Below, piece after piece: positions 40,801 through 49,515 of a stretch of DNA of 64,000 nucleotides (position 1 is its first letter; every line of letters starts with the position of its first letter). Both the position numbers and the translations under genes were made by a program. This DNA is from Anaspis maculata. Lineage: Eukaryota; Arthropoda; Insecta; Coleoptera; Scraptiidae. The stretch lies in NCBI GenBank assembly GCA_949128115.1, contig OX421962.1:56089787-56153786 (forward strand). The letters are read 5' to 3'. The notes below the pieces were generated by a model. That model was not told the DNA's origin. It made no database searches and saw only the letters and a list, made by a program, of their open reading frames with translations.

Positions 40801-42393
40801 TGTGACCCTTCATTCACTTTTAAAAATAACTTTTGGTTTGGGCTAACATTTTTAATGATCACGAGGCTGCAAGGATCACCTACATGAAGTACAATTTAAT
40901 TGGATGACATTCCGAACGGCTGTGAAATTCAACATTTGCTCTAGAAATAAAGCGTTTTCCAAATTGAATATAATTCACAATAAAAGCTTTTTATCAGTTT
41001 CATAATCATATACATATAATACAACAAGAGACTAAGGAATTACAGGAAATTTTTGAGCTGTATAATATGAGTGCCTGTTGGTAACTGAAATGATCACGAG
41101 CGCGAAGAGCGAGTGGTCATTTCTGTATCCAACAAGCACGAATTATTGAAAGCCAAAAATTTCCTGTAATTGCGAAGTCTCGAGCTGTATTCATCGTGAC
41201 AATTCGAACAAAACGATTTTCCATTTTCATCCCCCATAATTGTATTTCCGTACCGGAAATTACACTGAACAGTGCAAAAAATGTCGAAAGTGACAGCTGT
41301 CAGATTTTGTTGTCAACATCAATTTGATTCGGTTGCCCTTGCCAGCGGGAAATAGATCAGGGATCATCATCCTTGTAGGTCTAATAATCAAGGACATCGT
41401 ATGTAATAATCATCTAAAACTAACCCGGACTCCGAAAACACATTAGGTACTTCTAACGGGAATGTCAAATTCAACAGCCGTCCGAGATGTCATTCCATTT
41501 GAACAGTACTATAAGCTTGATCACACGGGTGACCTCAAACCTGTCATCAATTTGAAGGAGCAGTTCCTCAACTCATTCAAAGATGATAAAGTAAATATTT
41601 TTGGCAATTATTTTTTCAAGTTTCAGTTGTTTTATGACAAAAATTAAAATTCCTCTGCTTAGAAATATACAGGTACGAGATATTTAACCGCCTACCCAAA
41701 GTTTTGAATTGATATTATCTTATTTGTTTGCATTTGATTGGGAAAAACGAATTTTTGCCACCAACTGAATTTCCACCAGGGGCCCTATTTTCGGGAAACA
41801 TGTGATCCGTTCCTATGCGAAGTTGCTAGGCAACCAGGGCTGTGATTGGCTGTCACCTAGGCAACAGCACCTGATGATCTGTTCCCCGGTTCCGAAAATA
41901 GGGCCCCAGGTATCTTGAAAACGAGATCATTTGATGAAAGATAAAGAAACACTTCTTAAATTCAATGACAGGGATTACAGGTCTCCTATATTATATATAA
42001 TAAAAAAAAGACTTCAACTCTCTCGACTATGTTAATGAAGTCCTTGACCAAGAGACTTAATAAAAGATAGTAGGTATATAAATAAAAGTGAACTCAATTA
42101 AACTGTAACATTCAACTCACCGTTTGCTAAGTGCGGTATGGCTTTGTTAGCACTGTCTATGGCACATTTTCTGAATTCGGGATCGCCAGCTGTGCATCTA
42201 GTGATATACTTGGCTGAAAAATGCATCAAAATTATTGTTCGAAACTCAATAATTGGTAAACAATATTTGAACTACTTAAGTCGGTGCAAGCACAACTTAA
42301 TAACGCACAAAAAAAAACGAAATCCAACTTACGTAAGTGAAGAGCTTCGGCCGCTGCCAAAGCCGCGAGAAAGATAGCAATCCTGTGATACAT
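13008..42393 (-). CDS. takeout/JHBP-family secreted lipid-binding protein, six coding exons
   Basis: Coding exons are 42393-42333, 42213-42121, 32647-32509, 32457-32324, 32257-32108 and 13174-13008 (744 nt, 247 aa plus stop). Every intron is GT/AG and every phase agrees. Residues 1-18 are a signal peptide (MYHRIAIFLAALAAAEA), so the product should be secreted. The mature start has the family pattern LPKYI then C-x9-C around DPEF, which normally forms the N-terminal disulphide. Other family landmarks follow in order: SVDPLKLP, VKDIDLD, YEISGKVLVLPIQGKG, HFENLFNGDK and, in the last exon, MNKFLNEN. The length is typical of takeout proteins, which bind small hydrophobic ligands such as juvenile hormone and act in feeding, circadian and chemosensory physiology. 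The ligand here is unknown. The C-terminus ends NELFNVPVKQK rather than the common PYDELFP. Introns 2 and 5 (9.5 and 18.9 kb) are swollen by transposons. Exon structure is inferred from sequence only. Confidence 0.92.
15205..17015 (+). mobile_element. family B element, 1.8 kb, AAAA target duplication
   Basis: It starts TCTGTTGTGGGGCGACACAA, ends GGGCCGGGAAAGT, and is flanked by AAAA on both sides (15201-15204, 17016-17019). The 11-mer ACTTTCCCGGC near the 5' end is the inverse of the 3' end. The interior has GTTTACGSAGCCCCAAACAA twice (near 15654 and 16185), a (CA)n run at 16842-16879 and a conserved 3' block ending TTTCTGCACGATTACAATAC. No protein domain is visible. The other long copy is 55454-60659. 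The superfamily is unknown to me. Confidence 0.7.
16842..16879 (+). repeat. (CA)n microsatellite within family B element
   Basis: An ACAC run interrupted by AT, at the same place in the element as the longer tract at 60420-60530. Confidence 0.9.
17151..18630. mobile_element. fold-back element (family H), 1.48 kb
   Basis: The inverted ends AGTGCTCGCCAATTGAAAT and its inverse at 18629 have arms of about 330 bp. The inner arms hold TGTATAATTGATACGAAACA and the AAAAATGGAAAAGTTTGAAC block. The flanks are TA (17149-17150, 18631-18632) or, read as 3 bp, CTA. The element landed exactly at the right edge of the family A copy. The 1-kb interior has no recognisable transposase. Confidence 0.75.
18641..19390. 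repeat. fold-back element, 750 bp
   Basis: The ends are AATTCGCGATTTAAATTAAT and its inverse. Inverted arms of about 300 bp include CAACTGACAGCTCGAGGTGA and GGACCACACTAGGAAGCCAA. The target duplication is unclear. Confidence 0.8.
19391..20600. other. intronic DNA; degraded family B 3' sequence, no gene seen
   Basis: 19770-19985 resembles the 3' block of family B (compare 16540-16735 and 60110-60310), which suggests a third, older copy. 20073-20276 is open on the plus strand without a recognisable domain. TATACAGGGTATTTGAAC near 20320 is a lone family terminus. Confidence 0.4.
20600..20760 (+). repeat. SINE-like fragment with tRNA B box and (AAAT)n tail
   Basis: GGGTTCGAATCCTAC at about 20637-20651 is a good Pol III B box. 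The sequence ends in repeated AAAT units (20733-20757). No matching A box is evident at the usual spacing, so it is probably 5'-truncated. Confidence 0.5.
20870..21210. repeat. fold-back MITE, about 340 bp
   Basis: TTATCCGGTTTCAAAGTT on the left mirrors AGTTTTAACCGGATAAT on the right. GTGAACGGTCGAAGTAACTG mirrors CAGTTACTTCAACCGTCCAC. Confidence 0.7.
21382..21446 (-). ncRNA. type I hammerhead ribozyme, intact core with enlarged loop II
   Basis: On the minus strand CTGATGAG lies at 21437-21430. Stem II is GCCCC/GGGGC; a 12-nt duplication (GACAATAGGGGC) leaves a loop of about 17 nt. GAAA lies at 21403-21400. Stem III is the loopless palindrome ACACGTGT, and the cleavage C is at 21392. Stem I pairs CACA (21441-21438) with TGTG (21391-21388). 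All core bases of the hammerhead consensus are present. A self-complementary stem III of this kind is expected to act as a dimer, as reported for Penelope and retrozyme hammerheads. Confidence 0.8.
21812..21870 (-). ncRNA. hammerhead ribozyme copy with a core mutation
   Basis: It has the same architecture as the copy at 21382-21446 and a compact stem-loop II (CCCT/AGGG). The core reads CTCATGAG instead of CTGATGAG (21855-21848). The changed base is G5, which is essential in known hammerheads, so this copy is predicted inactive. GAAA is at 21833-21830, the palindromic ACACGTGT stem III is retained, and the would-be cleavage C is at 21822. Confidence 0.75.
22295..22412. repeat. short fold-back MITE
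   Basis: TAACGGGTGTTTTTTT mirrors AAAAAACACCCGTTA. The arms continue through GGCGTCAAGCATGCTGTGCT to a short loop near 22350. 118 bp. Confidence 0.75.
22565..23625 (+). repeat. 1-kb repeat D, copy 1, with four tandem units of about 125 bp
   Basis: It matches 30858-31876 in inverse orientation over nearly its whole length. 23148-23620 is a tandem array of four units of 115-135 bp, each with TTCGAGCATTTCCAGACAA, GGTCCTCCAGGTCCTTGG and GGCGACCAAAGTACGAAAC. A 14-bp inverted repeat AAATAAATCACTCA with a 17-nt loop lies at 22993-23037. No coding domain is recognised; open frames through the array arise because unit length allows it. Confidence 0.85.
23651..24659. mobile_element. fold-back DNA transposon (family C), 1009 bp, TA target duplication
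   Basis: It starts CAGGATGTCCCGAAATTAAT, ends with the inverse, and is flanked by TA at 23649-23650 and 24660-24661. The arms meet near 24150. Related sequence occurs at 56870-57800 and 58370-59150, where it abuts a Tc1/IS630-type transposase tail, so that superfamily is the likely driver. Confidence 0.85.
24662..25524. other. intronic DNA, no gene seen
   Basis: AT-rich apart from a G-run near 24880. ATAAATACAGGGAGCCCCGG near 25341 looks like a worn transposon terminus. Confidence 0.35.
25731..25815 (+). repeat. tRNA-derived sequence with A box, B box and T-run
   Basis: TGGTCGAGTGG (about 25740-25750) fits the Pol III A box and AGAGGTTCTAATCTC (about 25783-25797) the B box. A T-run follows at 25806-25815. 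The 5' and 3' ends do not pair as an acceptor stem, so this is a SINE head or tRNA relic, not a working tRNA gene. Confidence 0.55.
26402..26454 (-). repeat. 3' half of the inverse tRNA-like unit
   Basis: The inverse of 25758-25806 (B box AGAGGTTCTAATCTC on the minus strand). Its 5' half is at 28106-28137, displaced by the 1651-bp insertion. Confidence 0.6.
26455..28105. mobile_element. family A fold-back element, 1651 bp, CTA target duplication
   Basis: It starts TAGTACAAGAAAG and ends TTTTTCCTGTACTA, flanked by CTA at 26452-26454 and 28106-28108. Its length equals that of the 8188-9838 copy. The insertion splits the tRNA-like unit of repeat E. The uninterrupted arm at 25750-25765 reads GGTCTAGG, which fixes the 3-bp duplication. 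Confidence 0.9.
28106..28345. repeat. inverted repeat E, right arm
   Basis: The inverse of 25525-25757, including the TGGTCGAGTGG A box on the minus strand. Differences from the left arm are few, so the inversion is fairly recent. Confidence 0.75.
28505..30384. mobile_element. fold-back element (family G), 1.88 kb
   Basis: TTAGTCAGGGGGCATAGG on the left mirrors CCTATGCCCCCATACTAA on the right. Long arms include TCTTCACGAAGCTGCACAC and TGGCGCCTCCACCATATTCG and continue almost to the centre near 29440. The motif GGCGCCATCTTTTCAATATG occurs in both arms. No transposase. Confidence 0.85.
30385..30857. other. intronic DNA, no gene seen
   Basis: AT-rich. CTGATGTGGGACGGGGCTCG near 30493 resembles the inverse of CGAGCCCCGCCCCACATCAG near 25266, a further short inverted match around the E and G elements. 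Confidence 0.4.
30858..31876 (-). repeat. 1-kb repeat D, copy 2 (inverted)
   Basis: The inverse of 22565-23625, with about three and a half tandem units at 30886-31290. The 14-bp AAATAAATCACTCA inverted repeat is kept at 31403-31447. The two copies are 7.2 kb apart within one intron and could pair in the transcript. Confidence 0.85.
32648..34686. other. takeout intron 2, part 1, no nested gene seen
   Basis: AT-rich intronic DNA with a poly(A) run near 34170-34190. No convincing exon on either strand. Confidence 0.4.
34690..35420. mobile_element. fold-back element (family K), 731 bp, ATA target duplication
   Basis: The ends are TAGTCCGGTGGATTAGCGCC and its inverse, flanked by ATA at 34687-34689 and 35421-35423. 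GATGGAAAGCACC recurs in both orientations in the arms (34799, 34864, 35169, 35235). Confidence 0.85.
35424..37420. other. takeout intron 2, no nested gene seen
   Basis: AT-rich. 35677-35930 is open on both strands without recognisable domains. TGATATACAGGGTCCTGTAA near 37071 is a lone terminus of the CAGGGTG family. Confidence 0.35.
37425..37880 (-). repeat. 3' fragment of family B element
   Basis: The inverse of the family B 3' end: ACTTTCCCGACC, then GTATTGTAATCGTGCAGGAA, then sequence matching 16540-16980. The (CA)n tract is reduced to a short TGTG run. It is 5'-truncated. Confidence 0.75.
37992..38260 (+). repeat. dispersed repeat, copy 2 (family T)
   Basis: Direct repeat of 12091-12350, about 80% similar by eye, with the same GACAGATGTGTCTTGATCGA core. 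Confidence 0.6.
38779..39349. mobile_element. fold-back MITE, 571 bp, TA target duplication
   Basis: CAGGGTAATGAGCGATGATA on the left mirrors GCTATTATCGCTGAAACATCCTG on the right, flanked by TA (38777-38778, 39350-39351). The arms share TTTGTCATTAGGCCGAAC and CATTTTGCAAAGTTCGG. Confidence 0.8.
39352..40019. other. intronic DNA, no gene seen
   Basis: AT-rich; a lone CATACAGGGCATTTCAGG near 39430. Confidence 0.35.
40020..40385. mobile_element. MITE, 366 bp, CAGGGTGTT ends, TA target duplication
   Basis: It starts CAGGGTGTTTCACTTC and ends GCAACACCCTG, flanked by TA (40018-40019, 40386-40387). Only the ends are inverted; the middle is AT-rich. Confidence 0.7.
40388..41037. other. intronic DNA, no gene seen
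   Basis: AT-rich. A minus-strand open frame at 40438-40698 has no recognised domain. Confidence 0.35.
41038..41171. repeat. short fold-back MITE, 134 bp
   Basis: AATTACAGGAAATTTTTG mirrors CAAAAATTTCCTGTAATT. The loop region contains TCACGAGCGCGAAGAGCGAG. Confidence 0.8.
41462..41590 (+). CDS. possible first coding exon of an unknown gene, antisense to takeout intron 2
   Basis: ATG at 41462 opens 43 codons of balanced composition (MSNSTAVRDVIPFEQYYKLD and onward), ending at GATAAA with a donor-like GTAAAT at 41591. The upstream 200 bp is not a recognised repeat. I do not recognise the protein and did not find a matching next exon. It could be a real exon read antisense to the takeout intron, a relic, or chance. 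Confidence 0.25.
41779..41907. repeat. short fold-back MITE, 129 bp
   Basis: GGGGCCCTATTTTCGG mirrors CCGAAAATAGGGCCCC. Internally GTTGCTAGGCAACC and CACCTAGGCAACAG are further paired words. Confidence 0.8.
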
Positions 42394-42439
42394 GCTTTAC
42401 TTGAAATTTCCCGCACTAGAACTATTGGTGAACTAAAAG

Positions 42440-42468
42440 TGAGGATTGAAGACGGGACGATTTTTATA
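42440..42468 (-). promoter_or_regulatory. core promoter of the takeout-like gene (TATA box and initiator)
   Basis: On the minus strand TATAAAAA lies at 42468-42461. A TCACT initiator-like sequence follows, with its A at 42440, 28 nt downstream of the first T of the box. This is normal TATA-to-start spacing and leaves a 5' UTR of about 47 nt before the ATG at 42393. The transcription start itself is inferred. Confidence 0.6.
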
Positions 42469-42469
42469 G

Positions 42470-44668
42470 GTCTGATGATGCAAGCAACCTTGCTGCAACT
42501 TATTAGTTCTACATGGCCTGAACTGAAGTTTTCCATTATTTTAACCGCAAGTCAGCTCACAAGAGGAACCTGTTGTTTTCAAACTTGAAATTTTTTATGT
42601 GAAATATTAGCAATTTTAATTTTAGCCGGCACCAAACGTTTCTGTTGTTAGCAGAACGGAGTTGTTATATTTTTTCTGCTTTCCTGGCGGGAACCCCGGT
42701 TCCATTGACCTTTATTCGATGATCACAAGGTTTTTGGGAAAGGTCCTGGTTGTAGATACTGTGTCACTTCTGTTTTGTTTTTTTTTTGTTTTTTTTTTTG
42801 AGAAATTTGGAGTAGGTAGCAAGTACTATCTATTGTGTGATTGAGGGGCGTCCTCAAGCGTCGCGAGTGGTTCAGTTGTTGCTCGTTTACAACAAATTAA
42901 CTTACTTCTTGCAGTTAAGTTCGCCACTTTTAAATCTCAATAATCAACACCGAAAAACTGATACCTACCGGTAAACCTTGGACGGAACTGGTTAAATTTG
43001 CAACTTTTTTATTAACATCACCTAAACCGAGTTATAAATTCAACGGCTGAATATGATCTAATAAAAAAATGTTCCTAGTTACTAAAAGGTTTACATAAAA
43101 GAAGCTTCAGCTAAAGTGCACCATGGATCATTATTCAAGATTTATAAAGTATAGATCTTACCTAGCTCCAGCTTCTAACTCTTACATTGTCAGATTAGAG
43201 ATGAAGATACAAAGGCTTTGTTGTTATACTTTATGGCCAAAAGTAATGCACCTTCTAAGCAGTATTATTTATGGTTGTACATATTTCATTTTATTCTCTG
43301 CAAACTTGCGGCCATCTGAAATTTTTGTGTAGGAGTAGGCGTCTTGTTTTCAAAACGCAAGCTTTTTCCTTTTGTTTTTATTCAAACAAATAAAATATTA
43401 CCCCCTTCCCCAATAATTACATTTACAGTTTTGTAAAACAAGTATAAATCCACAATATTTACAATGCGTTAGGTACGTATTAAAAATGTCTATAAGTAAT
43501 TATTACAGTTTCACAATTTATTTGAATCGTTATTAGTCTATTCATAGCATACATTGTTGATATTTCAGTTCTTAATAAAAATATTGCTACACTAAACACA
43601 TCGTGGTGCACCATTAGGTTTTCGAAGCTTTTAGTTGGAGATTGATACATTCAAAGATCTTAGGACACCAAAATAAAATTCATAACAATGTCTCAAAATA
43701 ATTTTGTTCTTTTTTCATTCAATATTTTCTGAAATAAAAATATTCATCTATCACCTATCGAAGAAAGTAAATGACGTTATTATGGCATCAACTTGAGTTA
43801 TTCTGTACATAGTTAATTTTGCAATAACAATAACAATTAGGACAAGTCCTATATTAAGTACTGCAGTTTGCACTTTGAGTGATAAAAGACGGCTTTCAAA
43901 CGTCATAATTGGGTAAGGTTAAGGTGCTCTTAAAATAATAGTTATGCCCAATTATAATGTTATACATATACTCATGTACCTGCTAATTTTGGAATCACTT
44001 TGAAAACTGCCAATTTCGAGTTCAAATTATTCGCACTTCGTGAATGTGATGCTGATGAGATATGAGGAACGAGGAACCCAGGGCCGGCGCTAGGCATGAA
44101 TCGGTGAAGCCCCTGATTCAGGCGGCAAATTCCAGGGGTGGCAAATTCTAGAGACAAAATTTCCAAAATTTCATTTTCTATTTTTTTTTTATTCAAGAAG
44201 CCGTGGCGCCGCCCCTGTGCTAGCTTCCAGGCGTAATATGAGAAGTCCCAAAACTATCCGAACGCGGAAACGTCATGCACCAGTTTTCAAGTTTTATTAT
44301 TGGGATTGCACCCGGGATTGTATGAAGTGTAGTAAAATTCAAAATTTTTATGGGTATAGGTATATGTATAGACTTGACCATTGTTAGATCACGTTTTGCA
44401 CCACCCACCGCGAGGTCCAGTAGAATTATTGTAAAGGGAGGTGAAGGGACCCTTCTTTGCCCTTTCTTTGCCGAATATCGTCGGACAGGTTTTGTTGGCC
44501 CGAACGTCAGCAAATGAATTTTTTTTTGCATTAATATGAATACAGAATATCTTATTGTAATCGAATACGAATACCGTCGAAAGTACCTAACTTGAGTAGG
44601 ATTCAAGTCACTTCGAATACTACCCAAGTCTGAGGTCTAATCTGAGTTCCGAGGCAGTGTTGGGAGTA
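42470..44668. other. region upstream of the takeout-like promoter, no gene seen
   Basis: AT-rich with T-runs near 42780-42800. 43123-43332 is open but without a recognisable domain. This is where distal control elements of the takeout-like gene could lie; none can be identified by eye. Confidence 0.4.
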
Positions 44669-45313
44669 CAGGGTAATTCCTCGGGTAATTCAAAAGTGTC
44701 GGACCATCTCAACAGTGCGTAATATGGAGGTGTAGTAATAGAGGGACAAAAGTTGGTCCTTCGATTGCTTCTATTTCCGTTGTTTCAAACGTCAGTGTCT
44801 CAAACGATTTTAGTAAACTGTTTATGGCAAAAATTGAGTACAGAAATCAACCTCTGATCTGCATTGAATTTCTGTTTTCTATACAAGGTGGATCATGAAC
44901 TAAAAAAATTTAGTTCTCCTCAAAAACCAGAAGCAACAGAATTCTCAATAAATAAATTGTGTTTTATAGTTTTATTGTGCTATACATGGCTTATGGGACC
45001 AATGTGGCTGTTTGCAGGTACTTTGAAAAAAAAAATTTCTTAAGGATTCATGACTCACCCTGTATACAAAACAGAACTTCTTTGCAGATTCAGAGGTTGA
45101 TTTTTCGTGCTCATTCTTTTTCCATAAACTGTTTACTAAAATCTTTTGAAACAACGGAAACAGAAGCGATCGAAGGACCAACTTTTGTCCCTCCATAATT
45201 TCAAAATTAGAAGACATAGAATTTTCCAACAACTTTCCAGCACTTTACTACACTTCCATATTACGCACCTTCAAGATCGAGTTCAAGATGGTCCGACACT
45301 TTTGAATCACCTG
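44669..45313. mobile_element. fold-back MITE, 645 bp, TA target duplication
   Basis: CAGGGTAATTCCTCGGGTAA on the left mirrors TGAATCACCTG on the right. Inner arms share AAAAGTGTCGGACCATC and GGACAAAAGTTGGTCCTTCG. TA flanks lie at 44667-44668 and 45314-45315. Confidence 0.8.
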
Positions 45314-45315
45314 TA

Positions 45316-46706
45316 TCTCCAGTCCCAGATCTAAGTGCCCAATTTGAATTCGAAAACAGACAGGTTCTACAAGTGCTTCCAAGATTTTGGCCGCCACACC
45401 ATACACCCATGAGAACTGTTCCTCCTTATTCCAAACTTATTCCATTCGACAAGAGATTGTATTGTCAGTTGCGTCGGAAATTTTAGGCATGGCATAAAAT
45501 TTTGCTCGCGGATATACCTATTACCTGTTCACTTTGCAAATGCAGAACTAGGCCTTTTCAAAGAAAAAAATAAATTGATAAGCTGGGGTAACACCCTACT
45601 AAATGCAATGAAACATTGAGCCCAGCAATGACAATGACAATGAAAACGTACTCCATGTTAGATTTCATTATTATGTTAACACACTTTGCTTATCAGCAAT
45701 TAAAAATCTAGCCTTTTATTTTTCGAAGTTTTTTTACAATTGGAATTTAAATAAAAATGACTATATGAATACTAATTATTATTAGTTTGAGTAACAGCCC
45801 AAATAATGAAAATTTGATGCTGAGATGACGGGTTGTATTCTTGAGACGATTTTCTTGTTCGGTTGCACAAATAACATACAATGATTATTACTATCAAAGT
45901 ATATGTATTGAATGTAATGAAGGCTCCATAACAGAATAGCGTGGAAGGGCCAGATTTTCAAAAATCGTTTGTTGACTCATCAGGTTGCTTTGGCTAAAAA
46001 AATGGTAGTAATCGCATGACATATTTCAACGTAACTTTGCTTTAAATTTGACGTCTAAATCATATTGGGGGAGTTTGCGTGCACACGTATATGCCGATCA
46101 GCTTTTAAATTCAGCACTAGAACGGTAATTTTTGCACGCCAAGTTGGCAATTCTGCGATATTTGGGGATGCTCAAATTTGTAATGTTGGATCAATATTTC
46201 CCCAGATGACCTTGATTTCGTATTGTCAATCGAGTACACCGCTGTTGCAAGATTGTATATGAACGCTCAAGACGTCTTGATTTTGGTAGACTTTCTCCAG
46301 TTTAAATGGGCGACTGGTGAACAGTTTTTTTTGAATAAAATAGTGAATCATAATATACCATCATATTATATACTAGGTTGAGAAAACTGTTCTAATGTAT
46401 GGTCAGAAATGAAGGCCTAGTGTCTAAAACCTAGAACGGCTCGGCACTCTGACACTTACCTGCCATTCTGACAATATAACAGTCATAACAGCCAAGGCAA
46501 CACTGTAGCGGAATATGATGCAAGGAGACGTCAGAATTGGCATTTCATGTCAAAATTTCCTAACCTCACTGGACTTCGCCACAAAAAGCCCGTTTTCACG
46601 TAACTTGGTCTGTCAGCGTCCGTTAAACCCTAGGGAACATGGCTAACCGCGTTTTAATTTCTACTGAATTTTGAACGTGATATATAACATATATTGGCAT
46701 CATATA
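45316..46706. other. no gene seen
   Basis: AT-rich DNA without a clear repeat, exon or RNA gene. Confidence 0.35.
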
Positions 46707-46812
46707 CGTGAGACGTAACGTAACTTTCAACGTGAAAATTGGCGAGTTTGTTATCTGCAATTCATTAGTTACAGGGGAATTTTCACGTTCTACGTCGCGT
46801 TACGTCGTATGT
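46707..46812. repeat. short imperfect fold-back
   Basis: GACGTAACGTAACTTTCAACGTGAAAATT is mirrored imperfectly by AATTTTCACGTTCTACGTCG, with a 35-nt spacer. Confidence 0.55.
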
Positions 46813-47336
46813 TCAATGAAATCGCAAACTCCCTATTATGTACTTACACGTAACACCTTAGGTCATGCGTTCCATAAGCGTTCTCTTTTGACAGGGCATA
46901 TGAAAGTCCATTACTAAAACGTTACAGCTTTTTTTGTAGATTATAAGGTTTATTGGATGTTTCCGATAATGTTTCCTGTTCTCAGTTTTATGTTGTTTGG
47001 TTCATAGCATACGCCCTCACGCTCAATCAATGTAGGTAGTAAAAGGAACGCATGAACCGGAAATGACTATTAGGTTCTGACGTCTTAAGCGTAAGCCTCA
47101 CTTTTCATTTGATAATTGAAAAAAAAATAAGATGCGTTCTACATCCTACCTAGAATAATTTTTGAAAATGATTTGTCTAAATGAAGGTTTTAAACGTTTT
47201 TCTTGTTTGAGAAATTCATGTTTTGGGTTTGGCTCATATACCATATTCGTACGTCTCTCTGTTATGAGGCCCTCGATTTTAAACACTGAATTAAGGATGG
47301 AGTTGGTGGATTGATGAAATGAGGCGTTCCTCAATC
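46813..47336. other. no gene seen
   Basis: AT-rich; nothing recognisable. Confidence 0.35.
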
Positions 47337-47820
47337 AATTGTATAACAGGCTTATTCCTTGATAGAAATATACCATCTAGATTTCTTTCGAAAGCTACAG
47401 GGAGGTACTATAAATCGACCATAAAAACATTTTGATCCCGGCGGTAGCTCGGTGGGTTCCGTCTCTGGCTTCAAACTTGGAGGTCGAAATCCCATCGGGG
47501 CAGGTGACTTCTCTCTATGCGCTTACTAGTACTTTGGCGTGTACTAACAAGAAAAAGGGTGAAATGGAGGAGGTCACCGAAAAAAAGCGCTTATAAGCTA
47601 GTTCTTGATGCGCCCCTAAGCACCAAATTAAAACAAATTGAAAATCAAATAAATACATTGAAATTCCGAAAAAATGTTTTTTGAATTTAGAAAATGTTCT
47701 TATGATCAATTCATAGTACATCCTTTATCCTTGTAGCTTTCGAAAGAGACCTGAATGGTAAGTTTCTGCCAACAAATAAGCCCACAGGAGTTGATTTCGC
47801 AACGCCTTATTTTATCAATC
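47337..47820. repeat. family S MITE carrying a SINE insertion
   Basis: The left arm (GGCTTATTCCTTGATAG, CTTTCGAAAGCTACAGGGAG) and right arm (CTTGTAGCTTTCGAAAGAGA, AATAAGCCCACAGG) are separated by a tRNA-derived sequence at 47434-47665. Confidence 0.7.
47434..47665 (+). repeat. tRNA-derived SINE
   Basis: GATCCCGGCGGTAGCTCGGT at the start contains a good A box (TAGCTCGGTGGG), and GGTCGAAATCCC near 47483 is a B box at normal spacing. An unrelated body and an A-rich end (AATCAAATAAATACATTGAA) follow. The head resembles a tRNA, while the rest does not, as in SINEs. Confidence 0.7.
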
Positions 47821-49199
47821 CAACTCCATATCCTAGTGGTTCATCTAAAATCGTTTAGAATTATTTTGAAAAAAGTGTGTGAACAATATCACTACTGCAA
47901 GCTCTACCGCAAGCAAACCTATTTTATGATATGTGGAAAGGTAAGTTGATTTTCATCAGGATCAGGTTTTTTCCTTTTTAACAATGGGACGTCGCTTAAG
48001 TCATCAGTTTGGGTGTCTTGCAAAATATAATACAGGTCAGTGCTTATCACATTCTAGATATTAATGTGAAAAACCTAAAGGTCACAGTCGGAAAATTATA
48101 GTCATATTTTTTGACATCGTTTTTCATAAATATTGCCATTCCGGTTTTTTACTTGTTGACGCAAAAGTCTTAAAGTTAAGTAACTATCAAGTTTATATAT
48201 TTTCATTTATTTATGTATTAACCAGGTGCGAGCAACAATGTCAAATAAAATTGGGAATCCCTGTTACGGTACAAGTGTCTAAACCTAGTCAGTGAAAAAG
48301 TACCCTGCTTCTGATTTATCACGACTTGAAAATAAACGTTTATAGAGAAGTTCCAAAATTAGACAAATGCTAGGTGACTATGGAGACAATAGGCTTAATG
48401 CGGGTACTTTTTGACAGACTCCAATAAATTTATAATACGAATCATTTAGTATTCCTCATTTCATTTCAAGAACAGCAAGTAGGTAATATTTGAAATACGC
48501 CACAGTAATCCAAAATTAGATTAGTTGTTTTTCTTACACGAAGGTAGGTAGGTACCTATTCAGTTTTTTTTTTCAGTTTTGGTCAGCTTCGAAGCTTGGC
48601 GCGAGCCTGCACTTACATAAAACTTGAAAATTCCGTGCGGCTCGGCTGTGCTTTACTAGTTTTCTTTGATTGCTACTTTTATTTCCTGAAGTTTGAAGTC
48701 ATTGAATCAGTTTTTTTTTTAATTCGAAGTCTGTCTCATTGAGCTTTTCGTACTTATAAAACGAAGTATTTTCTAAGACTCCAAATTTGTAGGAGTTGCT
48801 ACTTTGAAATCGAGCATGAGCATAACTCTGTTTTATATATAAGGCCCATTGTCTTAGCCTCATACCTAATTATGCTCAAGGTGAAGTGGATAAACCTCAT
48901 CACCTGTGTGGAAATGAAAACGTATAGGATCGCTATTTGTCATCCAGTTTCCAAAATCGAAACATCAAATCAAATGGTTCAAAATCTAGCCTGACTTTGA
49001 ACTACAATTTTTAGCTTGAGAAGCTTCTGAGCCACAAAGATCAACTTTTGTCAACATATTTATTTATTTTTTTTTTACATATCTTCTTTCTATTATGAAG
49101 ATTTTATGTTCCCATTTCCAAAAAAATTGACCGTCGTGGCTCAGAAGCTTCTCTCCAGGCCATTGGTAGCGGGCTTCAAATAATTCAAAGACCGAGTCA
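47821..49199. other. no gene seen
   Basis: AT-rich; no supported feature. GTCGTGGCTCAGAAGCTTCTC near 49131 mirrors GAGAAGCTTCTGAGCCACAA near 49017, giving a small inverted repeat of about 140 bp (49017-49152). Confidence 0.45.
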
Positions 49200-49499
49200 T
49201 ATTGGTGAAATAAGCGTTGCAAAATCAATCCGTGTGGGTTTATTCCTTGACGGTTTCTCACCATTTTTGTCTCTTTCGAAAGCTACAAGGATGTACTTTG
49301 GTTTGAGCCCAATGGCATTTCCGAAATACAAAAAAATAAATAAATTTTGACATTTGAAAAAATTATTTTCGGATTTTGGAAATGCCAATGAGCTCAAACC
49401 AAAGTACATCCTTGTAGTTTTCGGAAGGACCAACATGCTAGGAATCCGTCAAAGAATAAACCCACACGGATTGATTTCGCAACGCTTATTTTACCAATT
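49200..49499. repeat. family S MITE, complete copy, 300 bp
   Basis: ATTGGTGAAATAAGCGTTGC mirrors GCAACGCTTATTTTACCAAT. Inner arms share GGGTTTATTCCTTGACGG and ACAAGGATGTACTTTGGTTT. Confidence 0.85.
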
Positions 49500-49515
49500 G
49501 AACTCCGTCCTTAAG

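Noticed and set aside
44045..44070. Third hammerhead candidate (CTGATGAG near 44051)
   Set aside because: No GAAA at the right distance and no stem II pairing.
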